64,000 nucleotides of DNA from CAITSH01 sp945892985 (GCA_945892985.1 CAMDDU010000017.1:16092-80091); one strand, 5' to 3'. Shown: positions 1-9,644, counted from the stretch's first letter. The notes: generated from the letters alone by a model not told the origin. Numbers and translations are program-made.

Positions 1-798
1 TCCGGTGTCTATAGTCAACAGCCGTCCCGTTTGCCGGACAGATTCAAAAATCCGGTCGAGAGTCAGTGGGCGCAGTACACGTAGGTCAAAAACCGTTGCT
101 GAGTAACCTAATTTTTCGAGCGCATCTGCAGCACGAACGGCTTCCAGGGTCATGTAAGATGTCGCAACAATGGTGACATCCTTGCCGTGATGCACAGCGC
201 GAGGACCATCTATTGGTTCCGTGTAATAGCCTTCCGGTACTTCTCCCATTACATAATGGCACCAGCGGTGCTCGATAATAAGCACTGGATTATCGTCCTC
301 CACCGCGGCAATCATCAATCCCTTGCCATCGTGCGGATAAGTGGGCATGACGACCTTGAGGCCGGGGAAATGGGAAAACACCGCCTCCATGCTCTGCGAG
401 TGAGCTGGTCCCTGCCCCCAACCGCGCCCGACTATCATACGTATGACTAGCGGCACCTTGTGCCTGCCGTTGCTGATGTAATGTGCTTTTGCCGCATTGT
501 TGACGATCTGCTCCATCGCCAACAGGGCAAATTCTGCCCGATGAAAACTGATTACCGGTCGCTTACCCATTAATGCGGCGCCGATGGCGACACCGCACAG
601 GCCATTCTCCGATACGGGCATCTCAATAATTCGTTTTGGGTCAATGTGCTTGCCGATATCGGCCGTTGTCCCGAATACTGCGGAAGGATCAGCAACGCCT
701 TCAGCCATGAGAATGACTGACTGGTCACGCACAGCAATCTCGGTAAGTCCTTCTTTGATTGCGGCACCAAGGCTGAGCATTCGTTTTTTTTCGGTCAT
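1..798 (-). CDS. 2-oxo acid dehydrogenase E1 beta-like subunit (partial)
   Basis: The reading frame opens at ATG 798 (MTEKKRMLSLGAAIKEGL) and stays open to the left window edge, so about 266 residues are seen and the C-terminus is missing. The N-terminal pyrimidine-binding transketolase fold is recognisable (EGVADPSAVFGTT, MPVSENGLCGVAIGAA, GRGWGQGPAHSQS). The start of the C-terminal domain follows (VATSYMTLEAVRAADAL, VFDLRVLRPL). With the E1 alpha gene six bases upstream it should form an alpha2beta2 thiamin-diphosphate enzyme that decarboxylates a 2-oxo acid and passes on the acyl carbanion. No lipoyl E2 or E3 gene is visible in the window. Inference: in a polysaccharide locus the pair may transfer a two-carbon unit to a keto-sugar rather than feed a dehydrogenase complex. 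Ordinary acetoin or pyruvate dehydrogenase use is the alternative. Confidence 0.85.
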   Translation of the reverse strand, partial: MTEKKRMLSLGAAIKEGLTEIAVRDQSVILMAEGVADPSAVFGTTADIGKHIDPKRIIEMPVSENGLCGVAIGAALMGKRPVISFHRAEFALLAMEQIVNNAAKAHYISNGRHKVPLVIRMIVGRGWGQGPAHSQSMEAVFSHFPGLKVVMPTYPHDGKGLMIAAVEDDNPVLIIEHRWCHYVMGEVPEGYYTEPIDGPRAVHHGKDVTIVATSYMTLEAVRAADALEKLGYSATVFDLRVLRPLTLDRIFESVRQTGRLLTIDTG

Positions 799-804
799 GT
801 CGAT

Positions 805-1785
805 TTACGCGTAAACGTGGGCGGAGGAATGCGAGGGGATCGGCAAAAGCGCAGCCTTGGCGAACTCAAACGCGGCATCGATTTCGAGCTTGAGTTCGGC
901 GATCATCGAATCTTCGGTGACCGAGGTCAGCAATTTCCTGGTTTTTAGTGTTTTCCTGCTCGCTTCAATGGGGCATCGTGCGCGCCAAGTTTGATACTCC
1001 GCCTCCGTGCGGTAGCCGAGGTGGTTGTCAAATTCTGGCCCGCAGTGTTCGCGCCATCTATAGGTGTCGAACACTAAAAATGACGGCCCGCCGCCCTGAC
1101 GAGCACGTAAGATTGCTTCCTGGGTTGCCGTGAAAACGGCAGCGACGTCATTTCCGTCGGCGGAGGTGTAATTCATTCCATGCGCACGCGCGAGCTCAGT
1201 AAGTTGTCGCGGAGGTTGGCGTTCCTCAAGTGGCGTATACACCGAATACAGATTGTTCTCGCAGATAAACAGCACTGGAAGCTTACGCAAGCTGGCGAAA
1301 TTGGCGCTTTCGTGGAAAACGCCTTCCTCGACGCAGGCATCCCCGAAAAATGCAACGCTAACGCTATCTTTGCCGTCTATCTGGTCAGCGAGTGCCGTGC
1401 CTACCGCGAGTGGAATAGAGCTTGCAACAATTGGGACGCTGGCGATTAGTCCTTTCTCAGGATCGGTGAGATGCATGGATCCGCCGCGACCGCCCAAGCA
1501 GCCAGACGCCTTGCCATAAATTTCAGCCAACATCGCTTTAAGATCGCCCGCCATTGCTAAGAAGTGGGCATGGCAACGATGCGTGCTGAATACCCTATCT
1601 GTATGTAATAGCGCATGGCAGGCGCCTACCGCGGTTGCTTCCTGGCCGATAGAAAGATGAACCGGGCAGCGCATTTCCTGCTCCGCGTAGCGCTCAGCAA
1701 TAGTTTCTTCAACCATGCGAATTCTGAGCATGGCAAGATGCATACGCAGGAATCGATCGTTTTCAATATCTGGTTGAGCGCTCAA
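805..1785 (-). CDS. 2-oxo acid dehydrogenase E1 alpha-like subunit
   Basis: This 326-residue protein has the length and order of E1 alpha subunits of pyruvate/acetoin dehydrogenases. The thiamin-diphosphate motif runs from GDACVEEG (about residue 148) to the ENN at about 176-178. The usual third Gly of GDG is Ala here. GRGGSMHL (about 99-106) is the conserved substrate/ThDP loop. The gene lies directly upstream of the E1 beta partner, six bases apart and in the same direction, which implies one transcript. It is predicted to bind ThDP and decarboxylate pyruvate or a similar 2-oxo acid in the cytoplasm. A SAM methyltransferase lies upstream on the same strand. Relatives occur both in central metabolism and in antibiotic and glycan gene clusters, so the acceptor is not settled by sequence. 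Confidence 0.87.
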   Translation of the reverse strand: MSAQPDIENDRFLRMHLAMLRIRMVEETIAERYAEQEMRCPVHLSIGQEATAVGACHALLHTDRVFSTHRCHAHFLAMAGDLKAMLAEIYGKASGCLGGRGGSMHLTDPEKGLIASVPIVASSIPLAVGTALADQIDGKDSVSVAFFGDACVEEGVFHESANFASLRKLPVLFICENNLYSVYTPLEERQPPRQLTELARAHGMNYTSADGNDVAAVFTATQEAILRARQGGGPSFLVFDTYRWREHCGPEFDNHLGYRTEAEYQTWRARCPIEASRKTLKTRKLLTSVTEDSMIAELKLEIDAAFEFAKAALLPIPSHSSAHVYA

Positions 1786-1915
1786 TCCTTGTCTCCTTTA
1801 TGAATCATTTGGCAAGATAAGCCGTTCAGAAAAATAGGTTGGGAAAGATCATGCGCGGTGGTTTTTCCAGACGCTGGTTTATAAATTTTAATAAGGTAAG
1901 CGCTTTGTCCACAGT

Positions 1916-2581
1916 TCAACCTGACACTGTCTCGAGAATGGTCCAGTAGTAATCGCCGGTATATCCTGCGTCTCGCAACAACCCCATCCAGAATTCCTTG
2001 GTTCCGTAAGTTCTGGCGGTAAGTACCCAATCGAGGAATAACTGTTCCTCAGCCGGGGTTCGGTACGCATCAACCTGAACATAGCCCCTACCTGGCGCGA
2101 GCCGTTCTATTTCCATAATGGCTTGTACGCATTCGGTTTGATCAAGATTGTGAACGGCATTGATCGACAGGACTGCTTGAAAACTACTGTCTGGAAAAGG
2201 CAGATGGGTGGCGTTGCCGAGGTGTACGCGACCAACAATCTCGGGCTCGCAATGCGTGACCGCATAAGTGGAGATGTCAAGCCCAAAAACCTCCAACCCC
2301 GGGCAGACTTTCATTAGATCCTTAACTAAAAATCCTTTTCCGCAACCCACGTCCAAGACCCGATCGCCTGATTTTAGCTCGTAGTGTCGCACGATGTCTT
2401 CAGCGATCGGTATCCAACGGCCGTCGTAACGATATCCGCCATAGCCTTGCTCACGTGTGCCGTCGAAGTATTCACGACCGAATTTCATAGCGATGGCGCG
2501 ATTCTCGGTCTTGTTGCTGAGACGAGCATCTACGTTGCGTTTGGCGCGGGGGTAGCGTGCCAGAAGGTTGATCTCGGTCAT
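1916..2581 (-). CDS. class I SAM-dependent methyltransferase
   Basis: I chose ATG 2581 (MTEINLLARYPRAKRN), which gives 221 residues; the frame is open 16 codons further but without homology-like sequence. Motif I of the Rossmann methyltransferase fold is VLDVGCGKGF (about residues 75-84). It is followed by an acidic strand end (FGLDIS) and a post-I motif NATHLPFPDSSFQAVLSINAVHNL. The product should transfer a methyl group from SAM to a small molecule or sugar. A gap of 130 bases with nothing recognisable separates it from the E1 alpha gene downstream. The substrate is unknown; the setting suggests glycan or nucleotide-sugar methylation. Confidence 0.75.
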   Translation of the reverse strand: MTEINLLARYPRAKRNVDARLSNKTENRAIAMKFGREYFDGTREQGYGGYRYDGRWIPIAEDIVRHYELKSGDRVLDVGCGKGFLVKDLMKVCPGLEVFGLDISTYAVTHCEPEIVGRVHLGNATHLPFPDSSFQAVLSINAVHNLDQTECVQAIMEIERLAPGRGYVQVDAYRTPAEEQLFLDWVLTARTYGTKEFWMGLLRDAGYTGDYYWTILETVSG

Positions 2582-2786
2582 TAGCGTGTGGCCATTGGCC
2601 ACGGTACCCTGTGAACACCGAACGTACACTCCCCGTGGCGCCCGATTAAATGCAAATCAGGAAGCGCTATGCTAGAAATCGTCAGGCCGTAATTGCTGTC
2701 GGTGATCGGGCGAGCACGGAAAAAATTGGATTGTTCGAGCGATCGTGATAACACGATGTTCAGCATTATATTTTCGGTGGGGAATA

Positions 2787-4049
2787 TCAATTCAGCAGAT
2801 CCGCATGTTTTCGCAGGAATGCTGCTCCGATGCGCCCCGAAATTTTTTCGGCGCGCTTGTTCGGTGAGTATTTCAGGAAGTTTTCCCAGAATGCTTCTTG
2901 CAATATTCTATCATCGCGTGTCGGGTGCCATTGCCCTCGCAATCTTTCATCTATTTCAATGGCGAATTCACGAATTTCTTCCGCAGTGTTATTGACAACT
3001 TCCAAGCCATTTTTCTCAAAAAGAAAGGTCTCACTTGCATCGGCGAGGTCGATTTCAAATATTTCACGCATGCTCAGGAATCGCTGCTTTTCTTTGTGCC
3101 AAAGTCGTTTTACGATTACGGGGTCGGTTATGAACTGATCAAGCAGAAAATCAATCTGCGTAGAACTATAATTCACGTGATGCATTGGTTTTCGAAACAC
3201 AAACGGAATGGCGAAAACGCCGGAATCCCCGCCAAAATAAGCGGCACAGTTCGCCAGTAGATAAATGTCGGCGAAGTCGCTACGAAAGGGACTTGATGCG
3301 TAGTCAATTATCTTAGGGTTGTTGTTTATGGTGAATTTTTCTGCGACAAGTGAACCCATGCGTAATACATAGTGGCCCCGTTGCGCCAGTTCCTCAGACG
3401 CCAATCCCATGGAATCGATGCTGAAGTTGCGGTAATCATGCTGCGGAAAACGTCCTTTCCCGGCATTGTCGAGGTATGCAGAGTCCCTGTTGTGGATGCA
3501 GATCCACGATGCTCCGTCGGGTATGCCCAATTGCCGAAGCAAGCCAATCCCCTGCTGCCGCTCGCTTTCGGAAAACTGGAGCTGTATTTTTATATACGGA
3601 AATATTACGTAGTCTTTCCGGCGCCCGTATAACTTCACGTGGTGACGTTCGCCGCGGGTCCAAAAGAGGCAAGCTTCGTCCAGTACTTTCCAAAGGGTTG
3701 CTCCAGGCGTAACGCGTATTTTTCGTTCCCACATCAATTCGAGTTGGGTATTGCAAGCCGGTTGTGGACAGCCAATGATATCAACTGTGCGCCGAGTCGC
3801 GTGCTCACGCTCTCGCAGGCACAAATAAGCCTCGATATCCCCGGCGAAATGACCTATGCGGCCACTGGGCATTGTGCCGAATCGAATGATAACCAGAGGG
3901 CGTAACAGAGTTACTATAAGGACGATAGGCGCAGCGGAAATGACCGACATGCGAAAGAGCGCTCGCTTGGTAAGGGATTTGCATTTCCGCAGCAGCACGA
4001 AAACGCCACCACGTTGTATCTCGTCCAGGTGTCTGCGAGCATTTGTCAT
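2787..4049 (-). CDS. TIGR04372-family putative glycosyltransferase
   Basis: A 420-residue protein resembling the TIGR04372 family of putative glycosyltransferases found in surface-polysaccharide loci. A hydrophobic stretch near residues 35-55 (VISAAPIVLIVTLLRPLVII) is followed by the family-like RFGTMPSGRIGHFAGDIEAY. The C-terminal half has ICIHNRDSAYL, the D-RNFSIDS element and YFGGDSGVFAIPFVF, which is the probable sugar-nucleotide-binding face of a GT-B-like domain. It is probably tied to the inner membrane or membrane-associated. A second family member lies at 11213-12844. Acceptor and donor are unknown. The gene is read away from the ABC transporter gene across a 457-base gap. Confidence 0.75.
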   Translation of the reverse strand: MTNARRHLDEIQRGGVFVLLRKCKSLTKRALFRMSVISAAPIVLIVTLLRPLVIIRFGTMPSGRIGHFAGDIEAYLCLREREHATRRTVDIIGCPQPACNTQLELMWERKIRVTPGATLWKVLDEACLFWTRGERHHVKLYGRRKDYVIFPYIKIQLQFSESERQQGIGLLRQLGIPDGASWICIHNRDSAYLDNAGKGRFPQHDYRNFSIDSMGLASEELAQRGHYVLRMGSLVAEKFTINNNPKIIDYASSPFRSDFADIYLLANCAAYFGGDSGVFAIPFVFRKPMHHVNYSSTQIDFLLDQFITDPVIVKRLWHKEKQRFLSMREIFEIDLADASETFLFEKNGLEVVNNTAEEIREFAIEIDERLRGQWHPTRDDRILQEAFWENFLKYSPNKRAEKISGRIGAAFLRKHADLLN

Positions 4050-4506
4050 ATTTTGGAGCGGTCTGTGCCATGTCGGAACGCCGTTCTTTCAAAATGAACG
4101 TATTCCCGCGATTGAAAATTGATTTTTTGAGGCGCAGTCACCGCGATACTCTGGCTCTGCCCCGTTTGGGTTGCTAGGGCAAGGCTGCAGCGGACCCCTG
4201 TACCCTATTCCAAGATATTACACGGCCAGCTTCGATTCTGGCAAGATTGGCCCTTGGGTTGGGGAAGGTGAGTTTTCATTCTAGGAGAAGCATCGCCTTG
4301 CCCGAAATCTGCTTACAAAGCAAGTAAATATTCTTCAGTCGAACGATTGCAAATGCTAGTGCGCGAGTATCCCGACTACTGTGTTTTTAGCAGATAAGGT
4401 TTTGTTATTATTTTTTTCGCAAAATGCCGAGGCCAAAGCGATGCTCTAGTCGTTGCGCACAGGTGCTATTGCCTCCCTACCTGGCAGACTACAGCGCTGA
4501 AAAAAC
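4050..4506. other. divergent intergenic region, no gene seen
   Basis: This gap separates the leftward transferase gene from the rightward ABC transporter gene, so promoters for both directions are expected here. The part from about 4380 to 4425 is AT-rich with runs of T. I could not pick a convincing -35/-10 pair or terminator. No open frame in it resembles a protein family. Confidence 0.5.
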
Positions 4507-6276
4507 ATGTTGCACGGTAACGCCACACTCTTTATTGCACTTTGGCAGCACATCGCACGCAGGCGCCGTATCCAATTCTTTTCCCTCCTGATTCTCATGG
4601 GGGTGACTTCACTTTTTGAAATGGTCGGCATTGGGGCGGTTTTGCCCTTTCTCGCGGTGCTGACTTCGCCGATCCGGGTGTTTGCGCATCCCGAGACGGC
4701 ATCATTTATTCAATTTTTGGGGATCACGTCGGCGGGGCAACTCGTACTGCCGTTGACCATCGGATTCGTCTTAATTGCGCTTACGGCAACGTCGTTGCGG
4801 CTGTTGACGGTCTGGGCAAGTACGCGCCTGTCTTATGCCACTGGGGGGGATTTGAGCCTCACAATGTACCGCCTTATGCTATACCAGCCCTATGCTGTCC
4901 ATCTTGCAAAGAACAGCAGCGAGGCGATTACGCTTATTACCAATAAAGCGAATGTGCTGGCCTCTTTCATCATGACCGCCGCAACAATCGTTAGCGCGAC
5001 CGCTTCGCTGATCGCGATTCTGATTGCCTTGGTCCTAATTGACCCGTTTATATCGCTTGCCATTTTCTTGAGCTTCGGCTTGGTTTATGGTCTGACCATC
5101 AAACTTACGCGGGTTAGGCTGCTGGAGAACGGGCGAGTCATTGCTCGCGAGTCGACCGTAGTGTTGAAATCGCTGCAAGAAGGTTTTGGTGGTATTCGCG
5201 ACATTATTATCGATGGCAGGCAGACAGTTTATTGCGAAATTTATCGTCGCGCGGACTTTCCCATGCGCTTGGCGCTGGGAAGTAATGCTTTTATCAATGT
5301 CGGCCCACGGTATGTGATCGAGGCTTTGGGAATGCTGGTGATTGCGGCGCTTGCCTATTTCCTTAACCGGCAAAGCGATGGCATTGTTGCGGCTATTCCG
5401 GTGCTCGGCGCCTTTGTGCTCGGCGCGCAACGATTGCTGCCGGTGTTGCAACAGGCCTATGCGGCGTGGTCCAATATTCGCGGATCACAGGCGTCTCTCC
5501 AGGAGGCGGTAGATTTTCTTGAACAGGAATTGCCAGAATACTCTGATGAACCCGCAACTGAGCCAATCCTGGCTTGGCATCAAATTGGGTTGAATGAGTT
5601 GTCATTCCGGTATAGGGAAGATGCGCCATGGATCCTCCGAAATGTAAATCTGACAATCGAAAAAGGCAGCTGCGTAGGTTTTATTGGGGCTAGTGGTAGC
5701 GGGAAAAGCACATTACTGGACATCATCATGGGTCTTCTCGATCCGACATCTGGTGCGCTTACTATCGACGGGCGGCGGATTACCCGGGGCAATCGCCGCG
5801 CTTGGCAGGCGCATATCGCGCATATTCCGCAGGTTATTTTCCTGACCGACGGTACGATTGAAGAAAATATTGCGTTTGGCGTGTTGAAAGAAGAAATTGA
5901 TCATGAACGTGTTCGCGCGGTTGCGAGGCAAGCGCAGATTGACGGGGTCGTCGAAGCGTGGCCTGATAAATACCAGACCCGAGTAGGCGAACGTGGAATT
6001 CAGTTGTCGGGAGGGCAACGCCAGCGGATAGGTATTGCTCGGGCCCTGTACAAGCGTGCCGAAGTGCTCATCTTTGATGAGGCGACCAACGCTCTTGATG
6101 CTGAGACTGAAAAGGCGGTCATGTCATCGATAGAAGGGCTACGAGCAGAGTTCACGATTCTCATAATCGCGCACAGAACAAGCACTCTTAGCGGTTGCGC
6201 TCAAATTGTTGAGCTGGGTGGTGGCGGCATTATGCGGATCGGTACATTTCAGGAAATCAGTTCGCTACCTCAATGA
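4507..6276 (+). CDS. ABC transporter, fused permease-ATPase (PglK/MsbA-like flippase)
   Basis: This 589-residue half-transporter has an N-terminal six-helix transmembrane domain (roughly residues 20-310) and a C-terminal ATPase. Walker A is GASGSGKST (about 394-402), the signature is LSGGQRQR (about 500-507) and Walker B is VLIFDEATNALD (about 519-530). The architecture and size match lipid-linked-oligosaccharide flippases such as Campylobacter PglK and lipid A flippase MsbA. No Wzx-type flippase is seen in the window, so this is the best candidate for moving the locus's lipid-linked glycan across the inner membrane. It is the first gene of a rightward run of methyltransferase and transferase genes reaching 12.8 kb. 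Confidence 0.88.
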   Translation: MLHGNATLFIALWQHIARRRRIQFFSLLILMGVTSLFEMVGIGAVLPFLAVLTSPIRVFAHPETASFIQFLGITSAGQLVLPLTIGFVLIALTATSLRLLTVWASTRLSYATGGDLSLTMYRLMLYQPYAVHLAKNSSEAITLITNKANVLASFIMTAATIVSATASLIAILIALVLIDPFISLAIFLSFGLVYGLTIKLTRVRLLENGRVIARESTVVLKSLQEGFGGIRDIIIDGRQTVYCEIYRRADFPMRLALGSNAFINVGPRYVIEALGMLVIAALAYFLNRQSDGIVAAIPVLGAFVLGAQRLLPVLQQAYAAWSNIRGSQASLQEAVDFLEQELPEYSDEPATEPILAWHQIGLNELSFRYREDAPWILRNVNLTIEKGSCVGFIGASGSGKSTLLDIIMGLLDPTSGALTIDGRRITRGNRRAWQAHIAHIPQVIFLTDGTIEENIAFGVLKEEIDHERVRAVARQAQIDGVVEAWPDKYQTRVGERGIQLSGGQRQRIGIARALYKRAEVLIFDEATNALDAETEKAVMSSIEGLRAEFTILIIAHRTSTLSGCAQIVELGGGGIMRIGTFQEISSLPQ

Positions 6277-6310
6277 CTACCCGGTCGCAATCGCCGCCGT
6301 ATCGGACCCT

Positions 6311-7501
6311 ATGAAGCAGAAACATCTTTGTGCTGTTTGTGGCGCGTCTGCGCTGAAAAATGTAGACGGGTACGTAGAATTGCCTCGTGTTACCTCCGAT
6401 TGCCGACCTCGGCCTGCGGGCGGGTGTTTGGTGGTTTGCCAAGAATGCGGCGCCATTCAAAAAATGCCCACGGTCGAGTGGGTGCTTGAAACAAAGGATA
6501 TTTACGCGAAGTACGATCTTTGGCCTCTTTCTGCGGGCAGAGAACAGCCCATTTTTCTGGGCAATGGTTCGGTTCGTCCTCGCTCTTCATTGCTGGTTGA
6601 TTTCGTGCGACAGGAGGCTGCGCTCCCGCTCAAAGGTCGGTTTTTGGATATCGGTTGTGGTACTGGAGCGGCGATCAGAAGTTTTGCGACGGAATACCCA
6701 GCTTGGCGTTTGAATGGTGCCGATCTATCGGAGCGCGCGCTGCCGTACCTTGAGAAAATTCCCGGGTTTGATCGACTATTTACGGGGGAAATCTCCGCTA
6801 TCGAAGGAACATTTGACCTTGTTTGCATGATCCATTCACTGGAGCACTTTCCCGATCCACATCGGGGTTTGGTGCAGGCACGGGACAGATTAAGTCCGGA
6901 TGGTGTGCTGTTTGTGGAGGTGCCGAATGTCGCCACCAATCCGTTCGATTTGCTCATTGCCGACCACTTGCTTCATTTCACCCCACAACATCTGCGGCAT
7001 GTGGCGAAGCGCGCCGGTTTAGTCGTGTCAATAGTAAGAGATGATGTTTTACCGAAGGAAATTACCATGCTGACCGCTAAGGCAACTGATCGCGCCAGCA
7101 CGGAACCGAAACTTGACGCTCGGTATTGGTTTGATTATTTCAACGCGTCGGTGCGCTGGTTGTCGACCGTCCTGTCGGAGGCGCGAAAGCATGCGTCGGA
7201 AGCAAAGCGGGCGGGCCGGCCATTCGGGATATTCGGGACGTCGATATCCGGAATGTGGTTGTACGGCGCCTTGGGAGGATTGGTGGATTTTTTTGTGGAT
7301 GAAGATAGTGGTCGCCAAGGCCAAAACTGGGAAGGTCTGCCAGTATTGAGGCCGGATGAGGTCCGGGTTGGGGCCTGCGTGTACATGCCCCTGATCCCGG
7401 AAGTTGCAGCCCGGCTGGCCGGGCGTCTGGGCGGTGGCAGTGTTTCCTATATTGAAACACCGCCTTTTGATGTGATTCCAGGATCACCAAAGATCAAATA
7501 A
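6311..7501 (+). CDS. zinc-binding class I SAM methyltransferase
   Basis: Starting at ATG 6311 (MKQKHLCAVCGAS), the 396-residue protein begins with a zinc-ribbon-like CAVC...CQEC pair. A Rossmann methyltransferase core follows (FLDIGCGTGAAIRSF, then MIHSLEHFPDPHRGLVQ). The C-terminal third looks like a second Rossmann-type domain (GIFGTSISGMWLYGALGG ... FVDEDSGRQGQ). This three-part layout matches sugar C-methyltransferases of the TylC3 type (Methyltransf_13/23/14), which methylate dTDP-keto-sugars, but also many uncharacterised glycan-locus enzymes. An in-frame extension back to 6206 overlaps the ABC gene and looks spurious. The gene follows the ABC transporter by 34 bases and is probably co-transcribed. 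Confidence 0.78.
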   Translation: MKQKHLCAVCGASALKNVDGYVELPRVTSDCRPRPAGGCLVVCQECGAIQKMPTVEWVLETKDIYAKYDLWPLSAGREQPIFLGNGSVRPRSSLLVDFVRQEAALPLKGRFLDIGCGTGAAIRSFATEYPAWRLNGADLSERALPYLEKIPGFDRLFTGEISAIEGTFDLVCMIHSLEHFPDPHRGLVQARDRLSPDGVLFVEVPNVATNPFDLLIADHLLHFTPQHLRHVAKRAGLVVSIVRDDVLPKEITMLTAKATDRASTEPKLDARYWFDYFNASVRWLSTVLSEARKHASEAKRAGRPFGIFGTSISGMWLYGALGGLVDFFVDEDSGRQGQNWEGLPVLRPDEVRVGACVYMPLIPEVAARLAGRLGGGSVSYIETPPFDVIPGSPKIK

Positions 7502-7610
7502 GTGGCAAACCGAATTGGTGCAATCCACGTAACATTCGGGTGTCGGGGGTGTATCGCAGCTATATGACGACCTATTGGGACAAACACGTTGCAGACTAAC
7601 TGAGGATTAA

Positions 7611-8537
7611 ATGGGTATTGGACCACCGGCAGTAGAGTTGTACAGAATTCTTCGCGACAATGGCCAACTCAAGGGTCTCAGAAGTGTCATTGAGCTTGGA
7701 TCCCAGGATATTCCATTGCATGACTGGCACCAGAATTGGGCCAAGGAATTTATCGGCGCAGGCCAGGGAAAGGTCGATCAGGCACCGCTCACCGCTGAAC
7801 AATTTCACAAAGGTCTCGGCTTTACTGATTACGCCTGCATAGATGCGGATGGGCATAACGGGGCCTTTGTATTCGACCTGAACATGGACCTGCGTGGAAC
7901 ATACGGGTTCGACAAAACCTTCGATCTTGTAACAAACCACGGCACTTCCGAGCACGTATTCAACCAGTTTCAGTGCTTTAAGAATGTGCACGACTTGCTG
8001 CGGGTGGGCGGACTTGCCATGCATGTCCTGCCCTTTGAAGGCTATCTCAATCACGGCTACTTCAACTACCAGCCATCCATGTTTGTGGACATGGCGATCG
8101 CCAATAAGTATGAATTGCTTGGGATGTGGTACCACTCCCAGCGCAGTTCCGGGCTGTTTAAGTACAGGGGAAATACCGTGCCACTCCATTACACGGATGA
8201 TCTTTTGCGGGTTCTCGATGAACTCGTCAGGGAAGGAAAACTACTATCGTCGCCTCTTAATACGGATTCTGCATTGTCTGTGGTTTACAGGAAAACGACA
8301 GAAGATGGATTCAGACTTCCATTTGATTCGCGCTTTAGCGAACAAAGCAAGCTCGTGGAACATTACGTGGCGACTTCGATTTTGCAACGGAATAAAATGT
8401 ACACATCTTCCGATCATTTGCGCGATATCAATATTCATATGGGGCAGGGAAGGTTCAAAGAATTGATACGGCGGGTTTTGGCCAATCCAGGACTTTTGAA
8501 GAAGCGCTTTAAGAAAATATTTTTCGGAACGCATTGA
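7611..8537 (+). CDS. putative SAM methyltransferase-like protein
   Basis: A 308-residue protein with GAGGAT positioned before ATG 7611 as a ribosome site. It has a loosely kept methyltransferase pattern: SVIELGSQDIPLHDW as motif I, ACIDADGHNGAFVFDLN as the acidic strand, FDLVTNHGTSEHVFNQ as the strand-4 region, and VHDLLRVGGLAMHVLP as the strand after it. The glycine-rich loop is poor (GSQDIP), so SAM binding is likely but not certain. Similar proteins are common as unassigned methyltransferases in O-antigen clusters. It lies between two other methyltransferase genes on the same strand. Confidence 0.65.
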   Translation: MGIGPPAVELYRILRDNGQLKGLRSVIELGSQDIPLHDWHQNWAKEFIGAGQGKVDQAPLTAEQFHKGLGFTDYACIDADGHNGAFVFDLNMDLRGTYGFDKTFDLVTNHGTSEHVFNQFQCFKNVHDLLRVGGLAMHVLPFEGYLNHGYFNYQPSMFVDMAIANKYELLGMWYHSQRSSGLFKYRGNTVPLHYTDDLLRVLDELVREGKLLSSPLNTDSALSVVYRKTTEDGFRLPFDSRFSEQSKLVEHYVATSILQRNKMYTSSDHLRDINIHMGQGRFKELIRRVLANPGLLKKRFKKIFFGTH

Positions 8538-8665
8538 TTGAAAGCTTTGACGCTGTTACAGGAAGCTGTTGGGCCAACTCCTTTTATGGGTTTCTGTGCA
8601 TGCGGTTTTTTTAGTCTCATCAAATTTCAGACCGCTAATTCCATGATCTCAGGAGGATTTTGAAC

Positions 8666-9601
8666 GTGGCAAAATTTGAACAAATATGTCAGGAATTATT
8701 CGTTTCGCCATGTGTAGTTGTTGATGTTGGTGCATCGGGAGGTGTGGGTGAGTTAAGAGGATTTCCAGGATTGTGTGAAGTGCATGCCGCAGAACCTCGT
8801 TTGGATTCGTTTAATGCCTTGAATGGGGACGTTCAGAGTAGTCCTTATGCAAGCTTCAAAAGCTATGACAAGGGTCTCGCCAAAACTCCCGGAATTCACA
8901 CCTTGTACGTCACGCGGACTCCGGAGGCTAGTTCCTTGTACCCGCCCAATATGGCGATTGTTCAACGCTGGCGAAAAGATGGAATCCTTGACGTTGTAGC
9001 GGAAGTTCCCATCGACTGCATCACGCTCGAGCAGATGCTGATACAAGGCGGTATAGATTACGTTGACCTAATCAAGGTTGACACTCAGGGAAGCGAGTTG
9101 GATATTCTGCTCTCGGGTGGGGAGCGTTTAAACAATATTTCTGTGATTAAATGCGAGCTTGAATTTGTCGAGTTGTACAAAGGGCAGCCACTTTTTGACG
9201 ATGTGGTTAGGGAATTATCTGCGAGAGGTTTCCGCTATGTCGGGCTCTTTGATGGACATGTCTATTCCGGCAAAAGCATTTGGGGCGATGCCATTTTTAT
9301 CAAAAAACGTTTTGACAGTCGTGACAAAATGATCAAGGCGGCAGCAATCCTGATCAACGAGGGTTATTACGAGGATGCTCGATGGCTCGTGTTGGATCAC
9401 GCGGAGCCGATAGAAAGTTTTAAGCTGATGGCCGACGCGCATATTCTCGAGTCTCATCCGAATTCGCGTTATTACAAACGCTCGAATGAAATACTTAAAG
9501 CACTGGGAGAGAAAATTCCCTTTCTGGAAAAGGTTCGCGTATTTCTTTCCAGATATATACGCCGTACGAAACTGGGTCGTGTGTCAGCGCATATGCGGTA
9601 A
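8666..9601 (+). CDS. FkbM-family methyltransferase
   Basis: An AGGAGG site at 8651-8656 favours GTG 8666 (MAKFEQICQELF) as the start; TTG 8660 is only three bases from it. The 311-residue product has the FkbM methyltransferase pattern. VVVDVGASGG (about residues 19-28) is the SAM loop, HAAEP the acidic strand end, and the typical linker IDCITLEQML...DLIKVDTQGSELDILLSGG follows. FkbM enzymes O-methylate hydroxyl groups on polyketides or sugars. The roughly 100 C-terminal residues beyond the family core are of unknown role. It is probably a glycan O-methyltransferase of this locus. Confidence 0.82.
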   Translation: MAKFEQICQELFVSPCVVVDVGASGGVGELRGFPGLCEVHAAEPRLDSFNALNGDVQSSPYASFKSYDKGLAKTPGIHTLYVTRTPEASSLYPPNMAIVQRWRKDGILDVVAEVPIDCITLEQMLIQGGIDYVDLIKVDTQGSELDILLSGGERLNNISVIKCELEFVELYKGQPLFDDVVRELSARGFRYVGLFDGHVYSGKSIWGDAIFIKKRFDSRDKMIKAAAILINEGYYEDARWLVLDHAEPIESFKLMADAHILESHPNSRYYKRSNEILKALGEKIPFLEKVRVFLSRYIRRTKLGRVSAHMR

Positions 9602-9644
9602 GTTTTCGCTTAGACGGAGTGGCAGAAATTAAGAGGTAAGGAAT

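Noticed and set aside
570..770. Short frames overlapping the E1 beta region
   Set aside because: They are out of frame with the E1 beta reading that carries ThDP-fold motifs.
7984..8466. 160-codon frame overlapping the 7611-8537 gene
   Set aside because: Cys/Trp-rich shadow in another frame of a better supported gene.
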